64,000 nt of DNA from Rhabdornis inornatus (Eukaryota; Chordata; Aves; Passeriformes; Rhabdornithidae), in assembly GCA_013397075.1 (NCBI GenBank), contig VWZS01000193.1, positions 4,979-68,978 of the forward strand. Reading direction: 5' to 3'. Below the pieces are notes generated by a model, which worked only from the letters and a program-made list of their open reading frames with translations, had not been told where the DNA came from and searched no databases. Below are positions 11,269 through 23,569 of the stretch, piece after piece; position 1 is the first letter of the stretch, and every line of letters begins with the position of its first letter. The position numbers and the translations under genes are program-made.

Positions 11269-13070
11269 TGTGACACGGGAGTGGCACCCGGCACGCGAGA
11301 GCAGGACGGGCTGCAGTGTGACACTCGTGTGACAGGGCCAGGGGCAGCACGTGGCCCACAAGAGCAGGATGGGCTGCAGTGTGACACTCGTGTGACAGGG
11401 CCAGGGGCAGCACGTGGCCCACAAGAGCAGGATGGGCTGCAGTGTGACACTCGTGTGACAGGGCCAGGGGCAGCACGTGGCCCACAAGAGCAGGATGGGC
11501 CATGGTGTCGCACACGTGTGACACAGCCAGGGCAGCACATGGCACACAAGAGCAGGATGGGCTGCAGTGTGACACTCGTGTGACAGGGCCAGGGTGGCAC
11601 CTGGCACTCAAGAGCAGGATGAGCTGTGGTGTTGCACACATGTGACAGGGCCAGGGTGCCACCCGGCACGCGAGAGCACGACGGGCTGCAGTGTGACACC
11701 CGTGTGACAGGGCCAGGGTGCCACCCGGCACGCGAGAGCAGGACGGACTGTGGTGTGACACGCGTGTAACAAGGACACGGATAACACCTGGCACTCAAGA
11801 GCAGGATGGGCCATGGTGTTGTGCACATGTGACAGGGCCAGGGGCAGCACGTGGCCCACAAGAGCAGGATGGGCCATGGTGTCGCACACGTGTGACACAG
11901 CCAGGGCAGCACATGGCACACAAGAGCAGGATGGGCTGCAGTGTGACACTCGTGTGACAGGGCCAGGGTGGCACCTGGCACTCAAGAGCAGGATGAGCTG
12001 TGGTGTTGCACACATGTGACAGGGCCAGGGTGGCACCTGGAACGCCTGAGCAGGACGGGCTGCGGTGTCACAGGTGTGTGAAAGGGCCAGGGCAGGACAT
12101 GGCACACAAGAGCAGGATGGACTGCAATGTGACATGCGTGTGACAGGGCCAGGGTGGCACACGGCACACAGGAGCAGGACAGACTGCAGTGTTATATGCG
12201 TGTGATGGGGCAAAGGTGGCACACGGGCACAGGAAGCAACCAGCCACATTGTCCCATGTATGTGACAAGGTGAGGGTGGCATATGGGAGCAGGAGGTGCT
12301 GTGGTGTGACACATGTGACACGGCAAGGATGGCACATGGAGCAGAATCAGCTGTGGCACGACATGTGTGACAAGGCCGAGGTTGGCACATGGGCACAGGA
12401 GTGGGACAGGCCACGTTGTCACATGTGTGATGGGGAGAGGGTGGGACATAGGAGAAGAACGGGCTGTGGTGTGACATAGGTGACAGAGTGAGAGTGACAC
12501 ATGGCACATAGGAGCAGAATGGGACACGTGACAAGGCCAAGGGTGGCACATGGGAGCAAGACGGGCCATATTGTCACATATCAGACAGGGCAAGGGTGAC
12601 ACATGGCACACAGGAGCAGGATGGGCCACATTGTCACACCTCAGACAGGGTGAGGGTGGCCATGGCACTCAGGGTCTGTGTAAGGGTGGAGCACCCATGT
12701 GACAGCACAAGGCTGGGACCCTCCATGTGACAGCATGGGGCTGGCACAAGGTGCTCAGGGAGATGCCAGGCTGGAACCCTGTCATGACACAGCAAGGGTG
12801 ACATATCCCAGTGGTGCCACCCACATGTGGCAAGGCAAAGGTGGGACCCTCTATGTGACAGCACCAGGCTGGCATGGGACATTCATGTGGCTTTGCAGGG
12901 CTGGGTCACTTGTGGTGGTGCAAAGCTGGCACACACATATGATGGCACAGGGCTGTCACACGTATGATGGCACAGGGCTGTCACACGTATGATGGCGCAG
13001 GGCTGGCACATGTTTGATGGTGCAGGGCTGCCACACTTGTGTGAGGCCAGGCTGTGCTCATGGGTCACTG
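11269..13070. repeat. 62-63 bp minisatellite array, degenerating rightwards
   Basis: Tandem units of 62-63 bp with the pattern GAGCAGGATGGGCTG, GTGTGACACTCGTGTGACAGGG, then CCAGGGGCAGCACGTGGCC (each split here for length). Unit order is regular to about 12,200. Further right the units shorten and diverge, keeping TGTGACA and GGCACA words, to about 13,070. Many units hold a GTGTGACAC T-box-like half site and a CACGTG E-box. Long open frames on both strands come from the repeat and carry no recognisable protein. Confidence 0.9.
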
Positions 13071-13748
13071 GACCAAGCCCCCAAGCCCATGTGGCTCCTG
13101 GTGCAAAGTCTGCACACAAGTGACGTGTGAGCTTCGCCTGGCACCACAGGTCACAGTGACAATCACAGGAGGTGTGTCACACGGTGGGGACAGATGGAGT
13201 GTCCCCATTGCACAGGGCTGTGTGTGCCAAGCTGTGCAAGGGGCTCCACACAGCTCCAGGGAGGAGCTTTACTGCCATGAGGGAGCAGAGCTGAGCCCTG
13301 TGTGCAGCAGTGTCCAGCGGGGACAACGGGACAGGGGGACACGGGCATGGAGGGACATGGGGGCAGGCTCCATCAGCCACAGACACCAAGCACTGGGTGC
13401 CGTGAGCAGCATCGGGAGCTACAGCCTTACAACACGGTATAACCTGGGAGTAGGACTGAGTGCACCCCAGCTGGGCAGCGACAGAACCGGGAAGTGTCCT
13501 GGGTGGGGGCTGGGAGCGGTGACCGTCCTGCATCTCTATAGTGGCCGGTGATGGGCTCAGTGACAGCATTTTGCATGTCTATAGGTGCCCGCAGGGCAAG
13601 GTGACACCGTTTGCATGTCTATAGGTGCCCAGCTGGGCGATAAAATCAGGCCAGAGCTTCCTCCACAGTCTTTCGGGTGATAATTCCCCTCTTCTGGGTA
13701 CATGCGCATGCCCTGGGGTGCAGGGACATCTGCCACTCTGTCCTGAGG
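13071..13748. other. Non-coding flank of the minisatellite, first copy
   Basis: Mostly non-tandem sequence with one short direct repeat (GCATGTCTATAGGTGCCC at about 13573 and 13612). It ends at a single N (13749) and recurs at 14920-15597 with no difference noticed. No gene is recognised. Confidence 0.7.
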
Positions 13749-13749
13749 N

Positions 13750-15597
13750 AGCAGGATGGGCCATGGTGTTGTGCACATGTGACAGGGCCAGGGGCAGCAC
13801 GTGGCCCACAAGAGCAGGATGGGCCATGGTGTCGCACACGTGTGACACAGCCAGGGCAGCACATGGCACACAAGAGCAGGATGGGCTGCAGTGTGACACT
13901 CGTGTGACAGGGCCAGGGTGGCACCTGGCACTCAAGAGCAGGATGAGCTGTGGTGTTGCACACATGTGACAGGGCCAGGGTGGCACCTGGAACGCCTGAG
14001 CAGGANGGACTGTGGTGTGACACGCGTGTAACAAGGACACGGATAACACCTGGCACTCAAGAGCAGGATGGGCTGCAGGGTGACACTCGTGTGACAGGGC
14101 CAGGGTGGCACACGGCACACAGGAGCAGGACAGACTGCAGTGTTATATGCGTGTGATGGGGCAAAGGTGGCACACGGGCACAGGAAGCAACCAGCCACAT
14201 TGTCCCATGTATGTGACAAGGTGAGGGTGGCATATGGGAGCAGGAGGTGCTGTGGTGTGACACATGTGACACGGCAAGGATGGCACATGGAGCAGAATCA
14301 GCTGTGGCACGACATGTGTGACAAGGCCGAGGTTGGCACATGGGCACAGGAGTGGGACAGGCCACGTTGTCACATGTGTGATGGGGAGAGGGTGGGACAT
14401 AGGAGAAGAACGGGCTGTGGTGTGACATAGGTGACAGAGTGAGAGTGACACATGGCACATAGGAGCAGAATGGGACACGTGACAAGGCCAAGGGTGGCAC
14501 ATGGGAGCAAGACGGGCCATATTGTCACATATCAGACAGGGCAAGGGTGACACATGGCACACAGGAGCAGGATGGGCCACATTGTCACACCTCAGACAGG
14601 GTGAGGGTGGCCATGGCACTCAGGGTCTGTGTAAGGGTGGAGCACCCATGTGACAGCACAAGGCTGGGACCCTCCATGTGACAGCATGGGGCTGGCACAA
14701 GGTGCTCAGGGAGATGCCAGGCTGGAACCCTGTCATGACACAGCAAGGGTGACATATCCCAGTGGTGCCACCCACATGTGGCAAGGCAAAGGTGGGACCC
14801 TCTATGTGACAGCACCAGGCTGGCATGGGACATTCATGTGGCTTTGCAGGGCTGGCACATGTTTGATGGTGCAGGGCTGCCACACTTGTGTGAGGCCAGG
14901 CTGTGCTCATGGGTCACTGGACCAAGCCCCCAAGCCCATGTGGCTCCTGGTGCAAAGTCTGCACACAAGTGACGTGTGAGCTTCGCCTGGCACCACAGGT
15001 CACAGTGACAATCACAGGAGGTGTGTCACACGGTGGGGACAGATGGAGTGTCCCCATTGCACAGGGCTGTGTGTGCCAAGCTGTGCAAGGGGCTCCACAC
15101 AGCTCCAGGGAGGAGCTTTACTGCCATGAGGGAGCAGAGCTGAGCCCTGTGTGCAGCAGTGTCCAGCGGGGACAACGGGACAGGGGGACACGGGCATGGA
15201 GGGACATGGGGGCAGGCTCCATCAGCCACAGACACCAAGCACTGGGTGCCGTGAGCAGCATCGGGAGCTACAGCCTTACAACACGGTATAACCTGGGAGT
15301 AGGACTGAGTGCACCCCAGCTGGGCAGCGACAGAACCGGGAAGTGTCCTGGGTGGGGGCTGGGAGCGGTGACCGTCCTGCATCTCTATAGTGGCCGGTGA
15401 TGGGCTCAGTGACAGCATTTTGCATGTCTATAGGTGCCCGCAGGGCAAGGTGACACCGTTTGCATGTCTATAGGTGCCCAGCTGGGCGATAAAATCAGGC
15501 CAGAGCTTCCTCCACAGTCTTTCGGGTGATAATTCCCCTCTTCTGGGTACATGCGCATGCCCTGGGGTGCAGGGACATCTGCCACTCTGTCCTGAGG
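13750..15597. repeat. Second copy of the 11800-13748 block
   Basis: Bases 13750-14005 equal 11800-12055 (offset 1950). After a single N at 14006 the match resumes with a different unit variant up to about 14090, then continues at offset 1951 to 14851. A 102-bp stretch present at 12901-13002 is missing here, after which the match runs at offset 1849 to 15597, the counterpart of 13748. Near identity, single-N seams and a repeat-length difference suggest two haplotypes placed in series, although a recent real duplication is possible. Confidence 0.9.
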
Positions 15598-15770
15598 CAT
15601 GGGGATATCTGAGTGCCGTGTGATCCTGCCCTGCCCCCCTGCCCTGGGTTACAGAAACATTTTGGGGGCCCTGCCACTCTGTTCTGGGACCTGAGGGTAC
15701 CTGTGTGCCTGCCCTGGGATGCAGGGACATCTGGGGACCCTGGCACCCTGCCCTGCACTCCGAGGGAACA
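15559..15770. repeat. Degenerate 72-81 bp tandem repeat
   Basis: Three diverged units begin with TGCCCTGGG at about 15559, 15640 and 15711, each followed by a CAGGGACATCT-like word and a CCCTGCCACTCTG-like word. No coding content. Confidence 0.6.
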
Positions 15771-17384
15771 GTACCCAGCACCACCACAGCACCCACACCC
15801 TCCCTGTCACATCTGCTCACACCACACTGCCAGAGGGGTCCAGGGGACAGTGACACCATGCCGGGTGCCATGCTCCATCTGAGGGCTGGAAGAGCAGCTG
15901 GGAGCTAATGTCTGCTGGGGATGAGTATCCCTGGGGGACAAGAGCATCCTGAGGAGGTGCCCATAGCCCAGCTGGGCGTGGGTGAGCCCAGGCTCTGACC
16001 TGCAGCCAGGTCCAGCAGAGCCAGATGGCACCCGGAAGGAAAACCAGTCCTTCCCCATCAAACTGGTGTGGAACTGGTGCTGGGAACTGCTGCCCTGTGA
16101 TGCCAGTGTGGGCTGGGAACTTTTCCCCTGTGCTTCCTCACTTTCTCAGCCAAAGACAAGTAAACACAGCTTGGAGCAGGATGCTTTTGCCATCTGGCTC
16201 TCCTGGCTGTCCCCAGTTTATTAATCCCACCATTCTTTTATTCTGCTGGAGAGGAGGTGGCTCAGCCATGCTGGGGAGGTTGAGGGCCATGGAGCTCAGC
16301 TTTGGTGCCCCTGTATTGGTGCTATCACATCCACTCTGTTCCTGCTCTGGGATGTGGCTCCAGGGCCAGGCAAAGGCTCCTGCATTCAGTGAACCCCTGC
16401 AGATCCTTTGGGATTGAGATGTGGCATGGAGACATCCAGTGTTTGGGCTGAAAACTGGCACTGTGGTTGGGGTCACTGCCTGTGGCCCTGTGCTGCAAAG
16501 GAAGGCAGGGAATGCAACGTGCCTGAAATGCATCCAGAGCTGGCGAGTGCCAGAGCAGGACATTCCCTGCAGAGGGATTTTGTACGTTATTTAACACCTG
16601 GATTTCCTGACAGGTCTCTGCTTTCAGCACAGACAGGAGCTGTTTATTGGGGGCAGCTGCACAGCTCTGTGATGGGGGCTGGGATGTGCCCCTGCTCCTG
16701 TCACCATGACTGCTCCCTTATCCAGAAACTGCTCCAAGGCCGACTCCAAACTCATCCACTCCCCTATTTGTATCCTTTTTCTCCCCCTTAAACGTCCGTA
16801 CGTGCAGAAAGCTCCGTAAGCTTTTCTGAGGAAAACACTAAAATCATCAAGTCAGCAGTGCTTAAACTGCTCTGACTGCCTCTTAAATAATCAATTCATT
16901 TTTAATTAGCTTACCACAAAAATTCCATTAAATTTAAATAAATAGACATGGCAGGAGTTCTCCAAGGCACAGCGGGCTCCATTTAAAGAATTCTCTTTGA
17001 GTTCGTTAGGTTGGTCTTTAATCAGTTTGTCGTCCAAGTCCTTGTGTGGCCCAAGCAGGCTCCTGGGTTGCTAATAAAGAGTAATGGAAGCTTCCAGGAT
17101 TTCCCAGATGAATCCCGACCATCTGGCCACCATGCAAGGGTTCAGTGCTGGAACTGATGTCTCCTGGCAGGTAGTGGGGAGTGGGTCATTTTTGAAGCAC
17201 CTGCCTGAATCAGGACATCTTTTCACTGATTTCTCTGAGTTTTACATCTGGAAGAAGAGAGGGAAGCAAGGAAGGGCAATGCCCTGTTTTCTGCTGGTTC
17301 AGTGAGCTAAACTGGCCCTTGAGAGATGTGAGAGTCCCTGAGACATGGGAGCCACTCAGTCCCCTTGGACGGCTCTGGATTTTT
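15771..17384. other. Intergenic, no recognised feature
   Basis: Non-repetitive intergenic DNA that becomes AT-rich around 16860-16960. Short open frames occur but have no recognisable domain, splice structure or consistent composition. Confidence 0.6.
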
Positions 17385-17722
17385 GCTTTTTTGGGTGTCT
17401 TGGGGGTCTAGAAGAAATCTTGGGAGGGACTTCTGACCAGAGCATGCAGTGACAGGACACAGGGAATGGCTTCAATTGCCAGAGGGCAGGGTTAGATGGG
17501 ATTTTGGGAAAGAATTCCTTCCTGTGAGGGTGGGGAGGCCCTGGCACAGGGTGCCCACGGCAGCTGTGTCTGCCCCTGGATCCCTGGAAGTGTCCAAGGC
17601 CAGGTTGGACCCAGGTTGGACAGGGCTTGGAGCAGCCTGGGACAGTGGAAGGTGTCCCTGGCCATGGCACGGGTGGCTTTAAGATTCCTCTCAACCCAAA
17701 CCATTCCCTGATTCTCTGCCCA
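17385..17722 (+). mobile_element. CR1 LINE 3' fragment
   Basis: It shows AGGGCAGGGTTAGATGGGAT, GGGAAAGAATTCCTTCCTG, GAGGCCCTGGCACAGGGTGCC, GTCCAAGGCCAGGTTGGACC, and ends CCCAAACCATTCCCTGATTC. This is the canonical avian CR1 tail, 5'-truncated, in plus orientation. Confidence 0.92.
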
Positions 17723-19989
17723 CTCACCCTGTGCTCTCCTGCAGCTCCTCTCAGTGCTGCACCAGGACACGCCGGGTGCTGCCATGGTTCCAGAGGCCAA
17801 TGATTTTCCAGGGACACCAGGCAGTGACCTGCAGCATTGGCCTTTCTAGAGAATCAAGAATCCACTTCCAAATGGGCAGCAGTTGGATTTTTCTGCTGTG
17901 GAGGTTTGTGGGGGGAGAGGTTCCCATCTCCTCCCCAGATGTGCTGGTCCTGATGCAGGTCCTAGCTCTGTGCTGGCACAATTCAGAGCTGAATTTTTTT
18001 TGCCACCACTAGATGAACCAGTTTGAATAGGGAGGAATGGGGAAGCTCTGCACAGCTTTGTGCACACAGCTCTGCTCCTGTAGCACTGGAAAAGAGATTT
18101 TTCCCTGGCAAGAGTGTACAGTGGGCAGCTGGTGCCCACAGGCAGCTGGCACAGCCCCTCCTGCCCTGCTGCTCCCACATCCCACCTCTGCTCCTACAAA
18201 GCCCCAGTCAGAGATCCCCTGGAATAGGGGACCCAGCTGTGCAGGCATGGTGGGACACAGGGAGGGCTTTAATGCACCGAGGACACTGCACAAGCAGTGC
18301 TCTGACACTCTGTGCACAAACCACGTGCAAAGGCACCTCTGGAGCTCATCCCACGCTGGGGTAACTCCCCTTGGGCTGTGGGGTCAGGTTCTGTTTTGTT
18401 CATGGGTCCATTGTCCCTTGGGCAGGGCCAGTGCTTTGCACATGGGGCTTGAGAAGCACATCAGCTCTTCTGATGTGCAACCAGCCTTCCAGCAACAGCT
18501 CATCTTCAGTATTGACCCAATTTAGCTGACAATAACAAGCTGGATCATGAGGCAGGTTAATGCAGGCAAGTTCGTTCCCATCAGATTAAATATCCCAACT
18601 GGAGTCCCCATAGTGGCAGGGCAGGATGCTGGTGGTCCATAGCCCCCGGGATGAAGTCAGCTCCCTGCTCCAACACCCTGCTCTGACGGCTGTGCACAAC
18701 CTCCATTTCCCTCGTGCAGTGCCCCACGTGCAATTTTCCAAGCCCCACTTTAATTTCTTGGGGTCAGTCCTGCATGGCACAAGAGAGTTTGCTTCCACAT
18801 GATGGAGCAACGTCTGTCCTTTCCATCTGTCCTGCCAACTCTCTGGGCCAAATCTCTCCAGGGATGCTCTGGCTGCAGTTGCCACAACGACAAATTGATG
18901 CAACAGTTTTGTCTACACTGGGACTCCCGTTGATATTGAGAACCGGGGGTGGGTTAGGCATCAAAACTGTGCTGATGCCAGTGGAGGTCCAGGCAGGTTA
19001 AAGCCACTTCTGGTTGTCAGTGTCTCCCTTTTGGTCCTGGAACTGGTCTCAACTGGTCTCAAACTGGGTTTTAGCCCAGTTTGGGAGCTTTGTCTCCCTA
19101 GGGAGACACTGCCACTGCTGGAGCCTTCCTCACACAGTGATGGGAGCACTGTACATGAGGAGCCAGAGCTCCAGATTTAGCAAGGAACGAGGTGGACAAA
19201 TCCAGGGACACCGTGTGCCTGTGCCAGGCACAGCCGATGGCAAAGGAGTCACCTGATGAATGCCACGGAAGTTACCAGGAATCTTTTCACTGGAACATAA
19301 TGGCTCCCTCACACCCAGCCCTTGGGGGTTGCCATCAGCTCTGCTTTGCCAGGGGAAAACAAACCCGATTTGGTCCTTTTAGGCTGGACTGGAGCTTGGG
19401 ACCGATTCCAAGCATTTTCTTAGATGTGGAATTTGTGAGCACGAGGCGGGTGTTCAACCCTCAGATTCCATCCCCGCTCCAGGACAGCTCCATCCCTGCT
19501 GCGCCCAACCCCGCGCCCCTGTTTCAGCAGGGGATGGGGGGAGACAAAGGCTCGGGCTGGATGGGGACGAGGGGACCGTGCCAGCCGCACGTGCAACGGT
19601 GCCAGACCCGAGTCACCCGCCTGGGACCCGGAGCGCCCGAAGGCAGCCGCGGCACACGGAGCCTCCTGAATGGGTCCCTTGTCCCCGCAGCCCCGGCTGG
19701 CCACGTGTCCCGCCCCGTGCCTGGCCCGCGGGGACACCGGCTGCCCCCGCGCCCCACCCCACAGCTCAGCCGTCACCCACACCCTAATGCGGGAGTGGGA
19801 CCATATTTGGGTCACCCATAATCCAAATGTGAGCACCCAAATGTCACCCATCATCCCCTACCAGACAGCACTGACGCATCACCCCAGCCCCACACAGGGG
19901 GCACCCGGAGCCCACCGCCCCCATCCAGCCACAGTTCACCCATCACCCAAACACGGGGCATCCATCGCCCCTAACTCCCCCCAAAGGCG
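17723..19989. other. Intergenic, no gene; small palindromes near 19,060
   Basis: No exon is supported. At 19060-19068 / 19075-19083 there is a 9-bp hairpin (CAAACTGGG with loop TTTTAG). At 19092-19107 there is a 16-bp perfect palindrome, GTCTCCCTAGGGAGAC. The tract becomes GC-rich after 19,500. Confidence 0.6.
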
Positions 19990-20290
19990 GGGCGTTCCCT
20001 GCCCCCGACACGGCTCCCCAGGAGTGTCACCCACCCCGGCAGATCCCGCCCTATCACCCACCCTGGCAGGACCCCACTCGTGTCTCCTGCCCCAGCAGGT
20101 CCCGCCGCGTCCCCCGCCCCGACACAGGTCCCCACGCGTGTCCCCCGCCCCGGCAGGTCCTGAGGTGTCCCCAGCCCTGGCAGATCCCCGCGCGTGTCCC
20201 TAGACACAGGTCCCCACGCGTGTCCCCCACCCCAGCAGGTCCTCACGCGTGTCCCCGGTCCCAGCACGTCCCGCCGTGTCCCCCCGGTTC
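19990..20290. repeat. 27-29 bp GC-rich minisatellite
   Basis: About nine units anchored by GCAGGTCC-like words at 20039, 20066, 20095, 20124, 20153, 20180, 20206, 20235 and 20264, with CACGCGTGTCCCC between them. No coding content. Confidence 0.85.
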
Positions 20291-20400
20291 TCCCGGGCCG
20301 CCGGCGCCACCTCGCGGGGACGAGCAGGGACAGGCGGAGCGGGGTCTGTGCCGGGGCAGCGCGGACACCGCGACAACGGCACCCCAGGACAGGGCACCCG

Positions 20401-21120
20401 ATAGGGGCATCCCAAAACAGGCACCCCGGCATGGGGCACCTGGATATGGGCACCCCAATAGGGGCACCCCACCATGGGCATCCCGGTAAAGACATTCCAA
20501 CACAGGCACCCCAATATGAGCATACCAATATGGACACTGGGGCATGGGGCAGCCCAGCACCTCAAAACTGGCACCCCAAGATGGGCATCCTGTCGCGGAC
20601 ATCTCGGCATGGGGACTGCCATATGGGGCCACTCCACTGTTGTCACCAGGAGGCAGGGCACCCTGGCACAGTCACGCCATCCTGAGCATCAAGAACAAAC
20701 CAACATGGGACACCCCAAAAAGAGCGTTCTGACACAGGCATCCCAGCAAAGACACTCCAACACAGGTACCCCAATATGGGCACCCGGGCATGGCGCACCC
20801 CAAAACGGGCATCCCGAAATGGGCATCCCAAAATGGGCATCCTGTCACAGACACCTCGGCATGGGGACTGCAACATGGCGTGCCCCAATACGGGCACCCC
20901 AAAATGGGTACCCCAGTATTGTCACTTGGGGACAGGGCACCCTGAGTCACCCCACCCTGAGTGTCCCATAAAGGACACCCCAACACGGGACACCCCAAAA
21001 AGGGCATCCTGGCACAGGATTCCTGGCGAAGACACTCCAACACAGGCACCCCAATATGGGCACCCAGGCATGGGGCACCCCAGAACGAGCACCCCAAAAT
21101 GGACATCCTGTCATGGCATG
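20401..21120. repeat. 14-15 bp minisatellite with 260-280 bp higher order
   Basis: The basic unit resembles GCACCCCAATATGG (starts at 20421, 20436, 20450, 20464, 20478 and on). Superimposed is a longer block marked by GACA(C/T)TCCAACACAGG at 20491, 20751 and 21031, giving periods of 260 and 280. Each block repeats the same order of variant units, so whole blocks were amplified after the short units arose. Confidence 0.88.
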
Positions 21121-22561
21121 ACATGGGAACCCTGGCTGGACCCTTGGAGGCTGCACAGCCCCAATTTCATGGGTTTTTTTCCTTCAGACCAATTTACACA
21201 AAAATCGCAATTAAAGTAACCTAACCAAGTACAAGCTCTTTAAACCTCGCTGGGATGTGAAATCCACGGAGTGCTCTGAGTGCCGGGAATGGGGGGAAAG
21301 CTCTTGGAAGCACTGCTATGGGGAAAAAGCAAAAAGCAGCTCAGATCCAGCTCCATCGGGGATGTGATGGCCGGGACTGTGTTTTCCCACTGACACTGGG
21401 ACTCAGCAGCTCGTCACAGAGCTCTCCGAAGGCACAGCATTCCTTAGGGATGCTCGATGTCAGCGGCTGGAGATGCAGCTGGAGTGGGAAAATTCCTTCC
21501 CCGGGACTGCTGCCTGCGTAAGTGCAACAGGGAAAACAGGAGGTGGCGTCATTTATTAAAAATAAAAAATAACAATCTGAGCTGCAAAGGCCAAGAAAGA
21601 CAAAAGCTGGGAATTTTAAGATTTAGGTGTCACCAACAGCAGCAATTAGGTTTAAAGCAATGGTCTCAATTAAAGACGATCATATGAAGATTCCAAACCC
21701 TTCAGCATTTCCTTCAGGAGGAAGAAGAGTGAAAAAGTCAATCGTGTCTCAAATTCAATTTTTAAGGCTGAACTAAGTCAAGCTGCCTCAGAAGGAGAAA
21801 TCCTTGGAAATTTAGTCGGGAAGGATCAAATCTTGGGTCCAAATGCATCTGCAGGAGATGTTCCCACACTTCAGGGTGCTGTGTCTCCCCACCTGGGCTT
21901 CCCTGCCTGGCCCTGTCTTGGGGTTGTAAGGCTGTGACAGTGTGATGGTGTGACAAAGTGACACTGTGACAGTGGCTGAGCTCCACTGCAAACTGGGTTA
22001 AAACAAGGGATTTTCACAAGGTTTTTGGGGATCCCCTCAGAGAGCAGCCCAGTCAGAGGCAGGGGGACAGTAGAGGGGACAGTGACAGCACAGGTGAACA
22101 CAGCCAGCCCTTCCCAAGCACGGCCTCATCCTGGTAGCTGGATGTTCTCCATACCATGAGGACTCCAGCAAACCTAACTCTTCCCTTTGACTTTTTCCCT
22201 TAAAAAGGGAAACCTCCTGCATAGGGGCTGATGTGTGCAGCTATTTCTGAATAAAACCAACACAACCCCCGGGCTCCTCTCTCTGCCCCGGGGCCAACAC
22301 AAACAGGCTGCAAAGCCCAGGCTGAAGGCAGAGAACAAAGAGAAAAACACTGGGACCAAGAGAAATCCTTTTCATTCACCTCTTGTTCAGCGGCTCAGAA
22401 TCCCAGGTGGATCTTGACAAGGTCATGTCTCCTTTTTGTTTGCAAGCTCCTTTCTGTTTATTGCCCTCTTTTCCCCCACGCTGGAATGGTGAAGGTGGGG
22501 TGAGAAAGCAAATCCTGTACATTTTGTTTTCTGTCTCCTGCTCCCTGTCAGCACCCCTGAC
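21121..22561. other. Intergenic, no recognised feature
   Basis: Single-copy-looking sequence without exon signals I can defend. The only notable local pattern is the GTGACA-rich run near 21930-21975. Confidence 0.6.
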
Positions 22562-22782
22562 CCCATGGGGGGACTCTCAGCCCCAGAAAGGACCTGCAGA
22601 CCCATGGAGGTGTCTCCATCCCTATGGAGGGTTCTTCGGTCCCATGGAGTGACCCCTGGCCCCATGCAGGAACTCCCAGTCTCAGAAGGGACCTGCAGGC
22701 CCACGAAGGGACCCCTATGCCCAGGGAAGGGCCGCCAGCGTCACAAAGCGAGCCTCACACCCATGGAGAGACCCCCATTCCC
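22562..22782. repeat. 20-bp minisatellite
   Basis: Eleven degenerate units with a CCCATGGAGG-like core recurring almost exactly every 20 bases from 22563 to 22762. Several units have mutated cores (CAGAA, CACGA). Confidence 0.85.
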
Positions 22783-22862
22783 ACGGTATTCCCCTGCTCC
22801 CACACATGTCCCCGCCGCGCGCGCCCGCTCTGCCACGTGGGACCCGCGGGAGCGCCGGGGGG

Positions 22863-22938
22863 GCGTGGCCCCAGGGCGGGGGCGTGGCCCCAGGGCGGGG
22901 GCGTGGCCCCAGGGCGGGGGCGTGGCCCCAGGGCGGGG
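22863..22938. repeat. 19-bp x 4 GC-box minisatellite
   Basis: Four exact copies of GCGTGGCCCCAGGGCGGGG (starts 22863, 22882, 22901, 22920). The array ends at a single N (22939), so its true length is probably not resolved. Each unit holds a GGGGCGTGGC Sp/KLF-type box across the unit junction. Confidence 0.95.
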
Positions 22939-22944
22939 NGGAAT

Positions 22945-23430
22945 ATCCCCAGTGAGGGAGAGCCCACATTTTCCCTGGGCAGCCTGTTCGGTGCTTGGTC
23001 ACCTGCACAGCAAAGAAGTTCTGCCTCATGTCCAGGTGGAAGTTCCTGGGCATCGGTTCCTGCCTGTTCCTCTGGTGCCATTGTTGGGCCTCACGGAGCA
23101 GAGCCTGGGCCCTGCTCTGACCTTCCCTGCAGACACGGACACACAGGGCTAAGGGCCCCTCTCACCTGGGTCTCTGAACAGCCCCAGCTCCCAGCCGTTC
23201 CTCATACGGGAGATGCTTCAGTCCCTTCACCATGTCCACAGCCCCACGGGCCCCAGTCCAGGAGCTCCATGTCTCGCTGATCCCGAGGAGCCCAGAGCTG
23301 GGCACAGCACTCCAGCTGAGCCCCAGCAGGCCTGAGGAAGGGGCAGGATCAGCTCCCACGTCCTACCACCGATGCTCCTCCTAACACAGCCCGAGATCCC
23401 ACCTGCCTCTTGGCCCCTAGTTCAGGTCCA
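22945..23430 (-). mobile_element. CR1 LINE internal fragment
   Basis: On the minus strand this reads as an older CR1 internal/3' segment. Plus-strand landmarks are CTGCCTCATGTCCAGGTGGA, CGGAGCAGAGCCTGGGCCCT and CAGAGCTGGGCACAGCACTC, typical of reverse-oriented CR1. The 3' terminus is missing, lost at or before the N seam. Confidence 0.8.
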
Positions 23431-23569
23431 GCAGCTAATTAAACGCTCAGCGTTTGCTCCAAGCGCTTGCAGAGTTGTGGTTTTCTCTCGTGGGTTTGCA
23501 GGTGTTTGTTGTTTCCATCCTATGGGATGAAAGGGGCAGAATCTCCCCCCGGCCTGCGTCATGCTGAGG

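Noticed and set aside
10323..11981. Very long minus-strand open frame (552 codons) across the minisatellite
   Set aside because: It runs through the N gap and the tandem repeat, has a repeated Cys/His/Pro-rich sequence in all frames, overlaps DOT1L exon 1 in another frame and matches no known domain. Repeats with units divisible by 3 or lacking stops give such frames by chance.
10936..12200. Regular repeats considered as a CRISPR array
   Set aside because: The units are contiguous 62-63 bp tandem copies without unique spacers, in a vertebrate genome.
13054..13551. 165-codon open frame repeated identically at 14903-15400
   Set aside because: Its apparent conservation is only the assembly duplication. 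There is no recognisable domain, and open frames exist on both strands.
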